Shown: piece by piece, positions 1 through 6,330 of the stretch
Position numbering within the stretch: the first letter of the stretch is position 1
How the letters are laid out: the number at the start of each line of letters is the position of its first letter
Assembly: GCA_005879255.1 (NCBI GenBank)
Contig: VBKY01000303.1
Coordinates: forward strand, 1-10,783
DNA length: 10,783 nt
Reading direction: 5' to 3'
From: Deltaproteobacteria bacterium
GTDB taxonomy: Bacteria > Desulfobacterota_B > Binatia > UBA9968
The notes under the pieces: model-generated
Database searches by the model: none
What the model was told of the DNA's origin: nothing
What the model saw: only the letters and a program-made list of their open reading frames with translations
Made by a program: the position numbers and the translations under genes

Positions 1-26
1 CTGCGGTTCCTCTTAGGCTAATCAAC

Positions 27-1100
27 TTAGCGTAGGCTGCGGCCAGGCGGATCAGACTTTGCGTAGACGCCGATTTCCTTGAGCACGTCATCGACGAAGC
101 GCGTTTCGGCCCATTCTCCGACTTCTATTTTGGGGACTTTCTCCAAAGTGCCGGTCTGGTAAAAGAAGTCCGCGCTTTTTTTGTACGCATCGAGATTCAT
201 CAGCCCGTTTACCGCCCAGGCGGTTTTAAAACCGGCCCATAGATTTGCCGAGTCCTTGCGGTCGACATCGGGACGCCGCTTGCCGAGGGCGTCCAGCCAG
301 GCATCCTGGTTGTCGATGAAGTGACGGCTAGCTTTTAGGATCGCTGCAGTAAATCGGCGCAAATGCTCCGGCTTTTCTTCCATCACCTTGGTGGTGGCGG
401 CATTGACTTTTTCAATTACCGTGGCGTTTTCGTAAAACGTGTTCTGATCCACAAGAACCCTGAGGCCGGGCTCCTTTTGAATCGTGATCCAGGTGGCGAT
501 TGAAACCGTCGTGGCATCGACGCGCGCGGCAGTGAGCGCTTGGGCACGAGTGGTGGGTACTCCCATGGCGACGTAAGTGAGGCTAGCGGGGTTTACCCCT
601 AAAGATTTGAGCGCGACCGTCGACAGCGAGTGATCGACACTGCCAATACGCGATACTGCGAAAGTTTTTCCCTGAAGGGCGGCAACCGATTTGATCTCGT
701 CCCGGCCCGCGATAAGGAAATAAAGCCGGGTATCCGGCGAGTGGATGGCGCGCATCGGCGGTCCTTTGGTCGCCACCATTCTGATCACGTCGGAAGTCGA
801 AACGTTACCCACGTCGATGTCACCGGCGATCATGGCGGCGATCACGAGCGGGGTGCCTTTGAATTCGTTCAGTTCAACGTCGAGGCCTTCACGCTGGTAA
901 AAGCCCAAGTCCTTGGCGAGCCAAAGTACCGAATTTGGTAAGGCTGGAGCCGGAGCGGAGCCGAGTCCCAGGCGCAGCTTAAGCAACTCTCGTGACTTTG
1001 AGTCGGCAGCCGAGAGGTGAGATGCGGACGCGAGAAAAACCAATGCGAAAACTGCAACGTGAATTCTCAAAGATGTTTTTCGGTACGGAGTAATTGTCAC
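27..1100 (-). CDS. ABC-type substrate-binding protein, NMT1/SsuA-like (exported)
   Basis: This is a periplasmic solute-binding protein of the NMT1/SsuA/TauA type, 357 residues, a normal length for the family. The N-terminus is a signal peptide: a basic stretch to about residue 12, a hydrophobic core at about 13-29, and a likely cleavage site after LSA near residue 31. The mature part begins with the family pattern of an LGLGSAPAP strand, LWLAKDLGFYQREGLDVEL, and an AAMIAGDIDVGNVS segment. A second lobe follows from about residue 140 (LQGKTFAVSRIGS). The start is GTG and overlaps the stop codon of the upstream regulator by four bases (GTGA), so the two are probably translationally coupled; a modest AAGGAAA lies about 11 bases upstream. 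No permease or ATPase gene is adjacent. The ligand cannot be read from sequence; sulfonates, nitriles, pyrimidines or aromatic acids are all possible for this fold. Confidence 0.9.
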   Translation of the reverse strand: MTITPYRKTSLRIHVAVFALVFLASASHLSAADSKSRELLKLRLGLGSAPAPALPNSVLWLAKDLGFYQREGLDVELNEFKGTPLVIAAMIAGDIDVGNVSTSDVIRMVATKGPPMRAIHSPDTRLYFLIAGRDEIKSVAALQGKTFAVSRIGSVDHSLSTVALKSLGVNPASLTYVAMGVPTTRAQALTAARVDATTVSIATWITIQKEPGLRVLVDQNTFYENATVIEKVNAATTKVMEEKPEHLRRFTAAILKASRHFIDNQDAWLDALGKRRPDVDRKDSANLWAGFKTAWAVNGLMNLDAYKKSADFFYQTGTLEKVPKIEVGEWAETRFVDDVLKEIGVYAKSDPPGRSLR

Positions 1101-1894
1101 CGTTTCAAACGTTTCCTTTCTGACATTTCTTTGTTCGCGTCATAACCGGCCAATAAAGGATGAGAGTAGGGATCGTGATGGGTGGGATCGCCGTTGGCTC
1201 GCTGCAATCTGTTGAGAAGATCTTTTTCCATAATATCCAGGTGCTCAAACATCGCGCCTTCGGCCTCGGCGGCGTCGCGTTGTTCGATGGCTTGGAGAAT
1301 CTGTTCATGCCAGCGGCGCGCCAATTCATGGCGCCAAGCCCGAACGGTTTTTACCTCATCGTCGTCGAATAGTTTCCAGAAAAATGGCAGGCGAAAAAAA
1401 AGCGTTCTGCCCGACTCATAGACCTGCATTAGCGCTGGGTTGTGTACCGACTTCGCCAGGGCATCGTGAAACCTGCGATTGGGATTGCCCGCGGCGGTGT
1501 TACGAGAAATCTCGGCTTGGATCGCCAGGCGCATCGTGTTGATATCCTCGGCGGTTGCGCGCATTGCCGCCCAACCCGCCACTCTTACTTCCATGAGCTT
1601 ACGCACTTCGAAAAGCTGTCTGATCGAAGTCTGCGCCGCGAGGCCGGCCAGATCAGCGCCTGGAAGCAATAGGAGCTCCGGATCGGCAGCCACGACGCCG
1701 CGTCCCTGCTTGGTCACAAGCCCGCGCACGACCAGTGATTTTAACGCCTCGCGGATCGTCGTTCGGCCGACCCCAAAGGCGGCACAGAGGCTCCGCTCCG
1801 AAGGCAATCGCTCCCCGGGCTTCAATTTATGTTGGACAATTTGTTCTCGAAGATCGGTGGCGATTCTGTCGACAAGACTGTTATATTGAACCAT
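1097..1894 (-). CDS. GntR-family transcriptional regulator, FadR/FCD subfamily
   Basis: This is a 265-residue DNA-binding regulator. Residues about 5-70 form the GntR winged helix-turn-helix, with the typical LKPGERLPSERSL turn and GVGRTTIREALKSL recognition helix. Residues about 85-230 are a helical FCD ligand-binding domain with FHDALAKSVHNPAL and later histidines in RRWHEQILQAI and FEHLDIMEKDL. FCD domains usually hold a metal with one Asp and three His. Here the residue expected to be Asp, four before the His of NRRFH, is Asn. The start is ATG; an in-frame TGA directly upstream excludes a longer form, and AAGGAGA lies 14 bases upstream, rather far. A FadR-type palindrome sits between this ribosome-binding site and the start codon, so autoregulation is likely. 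The gene is followed by a binding-protein gene in the same transcript and faces another one across the divergent gap. The effector is unknown, probably the imported small acid. Confidence 0.93.
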   Translation of the reverse strand: MVQYNSLVDRIATDLREQIVQHKLKPGERLPSERSLCAAFGVGRTTIREALKSLVVRGLVTKQGRGVVAADPELLLLPGADLAGLAAQTSIRQLFEVRKLMEVRVAGWAAMRATAEDINTMRLAIQAEISRNTAAGNPNRRFHDALAKSVHNPALMQVYESGRTLFFRLPFFWKLFDDDEVKTVRAWRHELARRWHEQILQAIEQRDAAEAEGAMFEHLDIMEKDLLNRLQRANGDPTHHDPYSHPLLAGYDANKEMSERKRLKR

Positions 1895-1905
1895 TGGTCA
1901 GGCCA
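1895..1905. promoter_or_regulatory. FadR/GntR-type operator, proximal to the regulator gene
   Basis: TGGTCAGGCCA is an 11-base palindrome (TGGYC-N-GRCCA) of the kind bound by FadR-subfamily GntR regulators, whose sites generally read TGGT-N(1-3)-ACCA. It abuts the start codon of the regulator gene and lies between that codon and its ribosome-binding sequence. A bound dimer would block elongation or initiation of the leftward transcript. It pairs with a near-identical site at 1959-1969; the match extends into the flanks (ATCT outside each core). The assignment to this regulator is inference from position and family. Confidence 0.72.
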
Positions 1906-1913
1906 AAATCTCC

Positions 1914-1941
1914 TTGACAGCGCTTAATTGCCTGCTATATA
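1914..1941 (+). promoter_or_regulatory. Sigma70-like promoter for the rightward binding-protein gene
   Basis: A perfect -35 hexamer TTGACA (1914-1919) is followed after 16 bases by TATATA (1936-1941), itself centred in the palindrome GCTATATAGC. The expected start of transcription near 1948 lies just before the second operator, so a repressor bound at 1959-1969 would stop the polymerase. A palindromic -10 could also serve the leftward direction, but I see no convincing -35 on that strand. Confidence 0.65.
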
Positions 1942-1958
1942 GCAAATTGAAGTAGATT

Positions 1959-1969
1959 TGGCCAGACCA
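1959..1969. promoter_or_regulatory. FadR/GntR-type operator, distal copy
   Basis: TGGCCAGACCA is the reverse complement of the site at 1895-1905 except for its centre base. The centres of the two sites are 64 bases apart, close to six turns of B-DNA, so dimers would sit on the same face and could loop the promoter lying between them. The site lies downstream of the predicted transcription start of the rightward gene, a classical repressing position. Confidence 0.72.
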
Positions 1970-1998
1970 TTGTACCGTTCCATTAAAGGAGAAAAGGA

Positions 1999-2967
1999 AT
2001 GACTTCTAACGAAAAAATCGTTGTGTTCGGACCGGCTCTGCCCCTCAATCTCGCGCCCATGTGGGTGGCGCACGACAAGGGATTTTTCAAAGAGGAAGGC
2101 TTGGATGTCGATTTGCGGCCTGTTCAGGGTATTCCGGATAGCCAGCACCCGCGCCACCAATGGCGTAAGGACGGCGCGATCATTTTTCAATCGCCTGGCG
2201 GCTCGCCGCCGTTTCGCTCGGTTCTGGAGAATCGCGACCACATCGACGGTGAAGTCAATGTGGTGTCGATTGCCAACCGCACGGCCCATGTATTCGTTGC
2301 CAAGCCTTACGTCAAAGATGTTCCAGATCTCAAAGGCAAAAAAATCGCCGGCGATCTCAAAGGTGGATCGAGCATGGACGCCAAGATGGTGATGCGCTAC
2401 TTCGGTGTCGATCCGGAAAAGGATGTTACGTGGATCGATAGCCGCGGCAAGCCGCCTAACACGGAACGTTTCCGTTTGGCGTTGTTTGAAAAAGGCGAAG
2501 TCGATGCGGTGTGCTGCGATCCACCGCATTGGAACATCGCCGTGCAGATGGGCGGTCATGCGCTTCAGTCGTGCCGTGATCTCTTCGCCATCCCGGAAGC
2601 GGGCTTTTCAACATCGCCCGCGGTGATCGCGGAAAAACCAGTCGTCGTTAAAAGCATGGTGCGCGCGCTCCTGCGTGGCACGATGATCGCCAAGTATAGC
2701 AAGGAAGAAACGCTCGACTCGATTCTGCGCCACAACCATTTCATCAACCGCGAGCTAGCTAACCTGGCCTACGATGAGGTGCACAAGGAATGGGGACCCG
2801 TGCTCGATTTCGAAGCCTATCAACGCAAGGTCGATTTCTACACCAAGGAGTGGAACTTGCCCAAAAAACCGGTGAGCGATTACTACAACTTTAAGTATTT
2901 AAAAGAAGTGCTCGACGAGCTGGGCATGCTGCGCTCGTGGGATCCGCGGATGGATTTGAAAGCGTAG
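1999..2967 (+). CDS. NMT1/SsuA-like binding protein without signal peptide
   Basis: The 322-residue product has the NMT1-type two-lobe binding fold. It opens with FGPALPLNLAPMWVAHDKGF followed by FKEEGLDVDL, then FQSPGGSPPFRSVLE, VPDLKGKKIAGDLKGG at about 110-125, and EKGEVDAVCCDPPHW near 170. It starts directly in the first strand of the fold: there is no signal peptide, lipobox or membrane segment. The ATG start is secure, because AAAGGAGA lies seven bases upstream and nothing suggests an N-terminal extension. The protein should therefore stay in the cytoplasm, unlike the other binding proteins here. It may be a cytoplasmic ligand-binding protein, or an enzyme of the related decarboxylase/isomerase type that shares this fold. 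The CCCFC motif of Thi5/NMT1 pyrimidine synthases is absent. It is expressed from its own promoter under two GntR-type operators. Function beyond the fold is not determined. Confidence 0.85.
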   Translation: MTSNEKIVVFGPALPLNLAPMWVAHDKGFFKEEGLDVDLRPVQGIPDSQHPRHQWRKDGAIIFQSPGGSPPFRSVLENRDHIDGEVNVVSIANRTAHVFVAKPYVKDVPDLKGKKIAGDLKGGSSMDAKMVMRYFGVDPEKDVTWIDSRGKPPNTERFRLALFEKGEVDAVCCDPPHWNIAVQMGGHALQSCRDLFAIPEAGFSTSPAVIAEKPVVVKSMVRALLRGTMIAKYSKEETLDSILRHNHFINRELANLAYDEVHKEWGPVLDFEAYQRKVDFYTKEWNLPKKPVSDYYNFKYLKEVLDELGMLRSWDPRMDLKA

Positions 2968-3064
2968 GTGCCTGTCAAAATCTGCTGCATGACGAAAAAA
3001 CGAGAAACGACGAAAACTTATTCAGAACCTTCTCGCCCATGCGATCCATGAATGTTAGCCCTAA

Positions 3065-3226
3065 TCCAAGAGCGTTCCGAGAAATCTGCGATGCTCATTT
3101 TGCGGCAAGCGGGAGAACGAGGTTAAAAAACTGATTGCGGGACCGCGGGTTAACATTTGTGAAGAATGCGTGGGGTTGTGTGTCGCCATGTCACGCGAAG
3201 AGGGGATTCACTCCAATCTTGATTAG
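3065..3226 (+). pseudogene. ClpX-type C4 zinc-finger reading frame, no start codon
   Basis: Between a TAA (3062-3064) and a TAG (3224-3226) lies an open frame of 53 codons that reads as the zinc-binding domain found at the N-terminus of ClpX. It begins [18 protein letters not shown] and continues [20 protein letters not shown], with the four cysteines as C-x2-C and C-x2-C (codons at 3092, 3101, 3158 and 3167). After this the sequence leaves the ClpX pattern ([15 protein letters not shown]) and stops, so there is no AAA+ domain. No ATG, GTG or TTG occurs before the first cysteine; the codon where the start would be expected is the TAA itself. It could be a decayed stand-alone ClpX-zinc-finger protein, a fragment left by rearrangement, or a small gene using a non-standard start (CTG at 3086). 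An ATG at 3048 lies in another frame and would need a frameshift. The domain match is clear; whether it is expressed is not. Confidence 0.75.
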
Positions 3227-3312
3227 TGAGACGCCAAATTCGTCGATTCACCCGAGGCTTGCTTCCCATTCATCCACGGTTTGGCGTGTGCCGTAGTTTC
3301 ACGGAGGATTCG

Positions 3313-4344
3313 GTGAAGCGCGCAATTTTCTTCTCGCTGTTTTTTTCCCTAGCGCTGTGCTCGCGAGTATCAGCTGACTCTTCCTTCTTCGAAGATAAGA
3401 CGATCCGCTTAGTCCTTGGGTTTTCGCCCGGCGGCATTAGCGATCTTTGGGCGCGGGCGCTGGCGCGCGCCATGAGCCCGCATATTCCGGGCAAACCGAA
3501 CATCATCTCGCAGAACATGCCGGGCGCGGGTTCGCTGACGGCGGCGAATTATATCTACGGCGTAGCTAAGCCGGATGGACTGACGATCGGTTTTGTCACG
3601 CCCGGTCTTTATTTCAACCAACTGACAGACATGAAGGAAGTGAAGTTCGACTGGGCGAAGTTTAGTTGGATCGGATCGCCCGAAAGGACGGTGCGGATTA
3701 TCTATGGCCGAGCGGACACTCCCTATAAAACGCTGGACGATATTCGTAACGCGCCGGAGCAGCCGCGCTGCGGGGCAACGGCCCTCGGTACGGTCGGTCA
3801 CTATTTTCCCCGGTTGATTGAAGAAGTCGCCGGCGTCAAATTCAGTATCGTTACCGGCTATCCCGGCGCAGCAGAAATCGACCTGGCCATGCAGAAAGGC
3901 GAGGTGCAGTGTCGCGCCGGCAGTTTGGAAGGGTACTTCGGCAGCGAGCCCACGCGAAGTTGGTACAAGAGCGGGTTCACCCGCGTGCTGGTGCACGGAA
4001 GTCCCAAGCGAGATGCGCGACTGCCTGACGTGCCGACGGTCAATGAGATCTTGGACAAACGGAAAGCGACGGATGTTACGCGCCGGTTGGCCGTGGTGTT
4101 AATGTCGCCTGATTCGATCGGTCGACCCTTGATAGCGCCGCCGGGGATGCCGCCTGACCGGCTGGCGATGCTTCGCGAAGCTTTGCTGAAAGCGCTCAAT
4201 GATCCGGAGTTCAAAGCGGAGGCGCAGAAGAGAAACTGGGAAGTTGAGCCGGTGAACGGTCAAGAGCTGGAAGCGATCGCGAAAAAGGTCGTCGTGCAAC
4301 CGCCGGACGTCATCGAGCGGATGAAAAAAGTTCTGGCGCAGTAG
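3313..4344 (+). CDS. Tripartite tricarboxylate transporter-type (TctC/Bug) substrate-binding protein
   Basis: This is a 343-residue extracytoplasmic binding protein of the Bug/TctC family. GTG at 3313 is chosen as the start because GGAGG lies five bases upstream and a clean signal peptide follows: KR, a hydrophobic core (AIFFSLFFSLALC) and VSA cleavage near residue 21. The longer reading, from 3226, would bury the signal. Family marks are IRLVLGFSPGGISDLWARAL near 31-50, NMPGAGSLTAANYIYGVAKP near 70-90, the GYPGAAEIDLAMQKGEVQC loop near 190, and a C-terminal LREALLKALNDPEFKAEA helix. Bug proteins bind carboxylates; characterised members take nicotinate, glutamate or terephthalate (TphC). The membrane partners TctA and TctB are not in the window, which is usual for Bug orphans. 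With a ring-hydroxylating oxygenase gene downstream, an aromatic acid ligand is a reasonable guess only. Confidence 0.92.
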   Translation: MKRAIFFSLFFSLALCSRVSADSSFFEDKTIRLVLGFSPGGISDLWARALARAMSPHIPGKPNIISQNMPGAGSLTAANYIYGVAKPDGLTIGFVTPGLYFNQLTDMKEVKFDWAKFSWIGSPERTVRIIYGRADTPYKTLDDIRNAPEQPRCGATALGTVGHYFPRLIEEVAGVKFSIVTGYPGAAEIDLAMQKGEVQCRAGSLEGYFGSEPTRSWYKSGFTRVLVHGSPKRDARLPDVPTVNEILDKRKATDVTRRLAVVLMSPDSIGRPLIAPPGMPPDRLAMLREALLKALNDPEFKAEAQKRNWEVEPVNGQELEAIAKKVVVQPPDVIERMKKVLAQ

Positions 4345-4408
4345 AAGGGAATTGACCACGGAGAGCCTAGGGCGGCGAAGCCGCAACCGTAATCGAAACA
4401 AACATTGC

Positions 4409-4494
4409 ACCACGAAGGTCACGAAGAGCACGAAGTTAAGAGGTTCTAAAATATCAATTTCCGAATCCTTCGTGTCCTTCGTGCGCTTCGTGGT
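4409..4494. repeat. CACGAAG inverted-repeat element
   Basis: Two 27-base arms (4409-4435 and 4468-4494) enclose a 32-base loop. Each arm has three copies of a heptamer at a strict nine-base step: CACGAAG at 4411, 4420 and 4429, and CTTCGTG at 4468, 4477 and 4486. The arms pair at 23 of 27 positions, and all four mismatches fall in the two-base spacers between heptamers. No U-tract follows, so it is not a standard terminator. Arrays of this kind are common between genes of many environmental bacteria; I know of no established function. Confidence 0.88.
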
Positions 4495-4517
4495 GAAATC
4501 GAAATTGAGGATCAACT

Positions 4518-5720
4518 ATGTACAAGACCAGCAAAGAAGAAAATGAAATTTTGACTCGGACCGGACGCGGCACGGCGAGTTTTTGCGCCGATACTGGTGG
4601 CCGGTCGGCATCTCGGCGCACTTGAAAATGAAGCCGACATTTATCCGTGTGATCGGTGAAGATCTGGTGCTCTTTCGTGACGCCACAGGCAAGCCCGGCG
4701 TGATCGGCGCTTACTGCGCGCACCGGCGCGCCAACTTGTGCCTTGGCGATATCGAGCGCGACGGGGTGCGCTGCCGCTATCACGGCTGGCTGTATGACAC
4801 GAGCGGCAAGCTCGTGCAGATCCCCGGCGAGCCCGCCGACAGCCCACTCAGAAAAGAAAACATTCGGCTGCCGGCTTATCCCGTCGAAGAATTAGGCGGA
4901 TTGATTTTTGCCTACTTTGGTCCGCAGCCGGTGCCGCTGGTGCCGCGTTATAATTTTCTCGTCGGCGAGGGCGACGTTTACATCACGATCCAGGGTTTTC
5001 AAAACTGCAATTGGTTGCAATGTGTCGAGAACGGCATGGACCTTTACCCATGGCGGCGCATGGCCGGATATTATGAGCACCGAGCCCGAGCTTGGCTTTC
5101 ACGAAACCGAATGGGGTATGGTCTACAAAGCCTATCGGAAAACCAAAGAGCCGGGAATGCTGAACTATCGCGAGCATCATCTCCTGATGCCGAGCATTAG
5201 TTGGGGCGGCAGCGGCGGCAGGTATTTAACCGGCGGCCAAGCGGGCACACCTGTTTCGGCCGCCCGATGGAGCGTGCCGATCGATGATACGCATACATTG
5301 CTGATGCGCGTCCGTTTTAAGCCATCGAACAATCCCGGTAAATACGAAGGCGATCCGTTCAGTCGGCGATGGAAGCCGCCACAGGAATTCATCGTGCCCT
5401 ATAAAGAATATCGAGATTGCGACAATCCGGATTTAGGTTATGAAATTCCGCCGCTTCATTTCATCGAGGACGGCATGGTCGTCGACAGTATGCCGCCGAT
5501 CGCCGATCGCGAAAACGAACACCTAGGTCCGGCGATCGACGATGGAATCATCAAATTGCGCCAGATGTACCTACGTGAGATCGACAAAGTGAAGCGCGGC
5601 GCGGATCCGAAGTGCGTTGTTCGAGATCCGGACAAAAATAAGACGATCGTAATTCCCGCCTATGAAAAATGGGTGCCCGAGAGTGAACGAAATCTCGGCA
5701 AGAGTGCGGCTGTAGGATGA
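4518..5720 (+). pseudogene. Rieske aromatic ring-hydroxylating dioxygenase alpha subunit, two frameshifts
   Basis: The gene would encode an oxygenase alpha subunit of about 400 residues that dihydroxylates or demethylates an aromatic substrate using a reductase partner. GAGG lies seven bases before ATG 4518, and the first frame reads KEENEILTRTGRGT. The frame then changes at about 4571-4580, and the next frame gives GEFLRRYWWPV and the Rieske iron-sulfur motif C-A-H (4715-4723), 16 residues, C-R-Y-H (4772-4783). It runs on to NWLQCVENGMD at 5041. A second frame change at about 5041-5046 is needed to continue with THGGAWPDIMSTEPELGF, ETEWGMVYKAY and the rest of the catalytic domain to 5720. 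The second break falls on the D-x2-H-x4-H mononuclear-iron motif and the first His is missing in every frame. As written no functional enzyme is made. Either the gene is decayed or the assembly has errors at these two points. No ferredoxin or reductase gene is nearby. Confidence 0.88.
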
Positions 5721-5815
5721 GAGATTCAGCCGCAAACAACGTAAGGGATGCAGAGGCGGGGTTGAAAGTTTTCGTTGCCCCACCAAAATTCTTCATCAGG
5801 CGATTGCCTGTTTTC

Positions 5816-5937
5816 TGTCATTCTGAGGAGTGCAACGACGAAGAATCTGATTTTGCTTTTTCCTGAACGAGAGAATTACCAAGCGCGAAAAGCAGATGCT
5901 TCACGGAGTTTACCCTGAGATTGCCGAAGGGTTCAGC
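5816..5937. repeat. Dispersed intergenic repeat with imperfect inverted arms
   Basis: The 288-base gap between the oxygenase remnant and the cupin contains no gene. It begins a block at 5816 with TGTCATTCTGAGGAG and runs through GACGAAGAATCTGATTTTGC. An inverted partner follows at about 5885-5905, whose complement reads GAAGCATCTGCTTTTCGC, about 16 of 18 positions alike. Then comes ACCCTGAGATTGCCGAAGGGT (5912-5932), with ACCCT/AGGGT ends. CATTCTGAG...GAAGAATCT and CCCTGAG...CGAAGGG are recurring intergenic sequences in many environmental genomes; that statement is from recollection and a database count would confirm it. The rest of the gap shows nothing recognisable. Confidence 0.65.
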
Positions 5938-6008
5938 AGGACACAACAGCAAACACCGTCGAAAACGTGTATTAACGCAAAGAGCGCATAAAACGATTTG
6001 GAGGACCA

Positions 6009-6329
6009 ATGGCAATTCACGCGGTTAATGAAAAAGATGTCAAGACGGCCAAGAGCGGCCGCGGATATACGAAATGGCTCCATGTGACCAAGGACGAAGC
6101 CGGGCCCGAAATGATGATTCGGCATTGGGGACCGGACACGGATATTCCGGTACACAGCCATCCCTTCCACGAAATGTTTTTTGTCCTCGAAGGCGAGATC
6201 GAGATCGGCGGCACGACTTACCCCGCCGGCTCGTGCATCTATATCGAGAAGGGTACACCTTACGGTCCGACGCGCGCGCCGAAGGGCGGGAAAGTGCTGC
6301 GCTACGCGGAAGCCCGGCCAGGTAAATAA
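6009..6329 (+). CDS. Small single-domain cupin protein
   Basis: This 106-residue cytoplasmic protein is a single conserved beta-barrel cupin. Motif 1 is textbook: H49-S-H51-P-F-H-E55, then six residues and G, giving two His and one Glu as metal ligands. Motif 2 (YPAGSCIYIEKGTPYGP) has Tyr where the fourth ligand His usually stands, so the metal site is three-ligand or altered. GGAGG lies four bases before the ATG. The stop codon is separated by one base from the GTG start of the hydrolase downstream, so both are surely co-transcribed. Small cupins of this type act as dioxygenases, isomerases or sensors; beside a C-C hydrolase, a role in ring cleavage or in rearranging a ring-cleavage product is possible but unproven. 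Confidence 0.9.
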   Translation: MAIHAVNEKDVKTAKSGRGYTKWLHVTKDEAGPEMMIRHWGPDTDIPVHSHPFHEMFFVLEGEIEIGGTTYPAGSCIYIEKGTPYGPTRAPKGGKVLRYAEARPGK

Positions 6330-6330
6330 C

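Noticed and set aside
1924..2559. 211-codon open frame on the minus strand
   Set aside because: It lies opposite a well-supported binding-protein gene, covers its promoter, has no ribosome-binding site and resembles no family.
1999..2967. Thi5/NMT1 pyrimidine (thiamine precursor) synthase
   Set aside because: The fold family name overlaps, but the CCCFC motif and the expected active-site pattern are missing, and there is no thiamine riboswitch upstream or thiamine gene nearby.
3226..3312. Longer N-terminus for the TctC/Bug protein
   Set aside because: It would place 29 basic, unrelated residues before the signal peptide; GTG 3313 has a strong GGAGG at proper distance.
3409..3996. 195-codon open frame on the minus strand
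   Set aside because: It is a shadow of the TctC/Bug gene, rich in Arg and His as expected from reading a GC-rich gene backwards.
4409..4494. CRISPR array or transcription terminator
   Set aside because: The units are seven bases with two-base spacers, far too short for CRISPR, and no run of T follows the hairpin.
4352..4546. Small proteins spanning the CACGAAG element on both strands
   Set aside because: Their sequences are just translations of the repeat (Thr-Lys or Phe-Val periodic runs) and they have no initiation signals.
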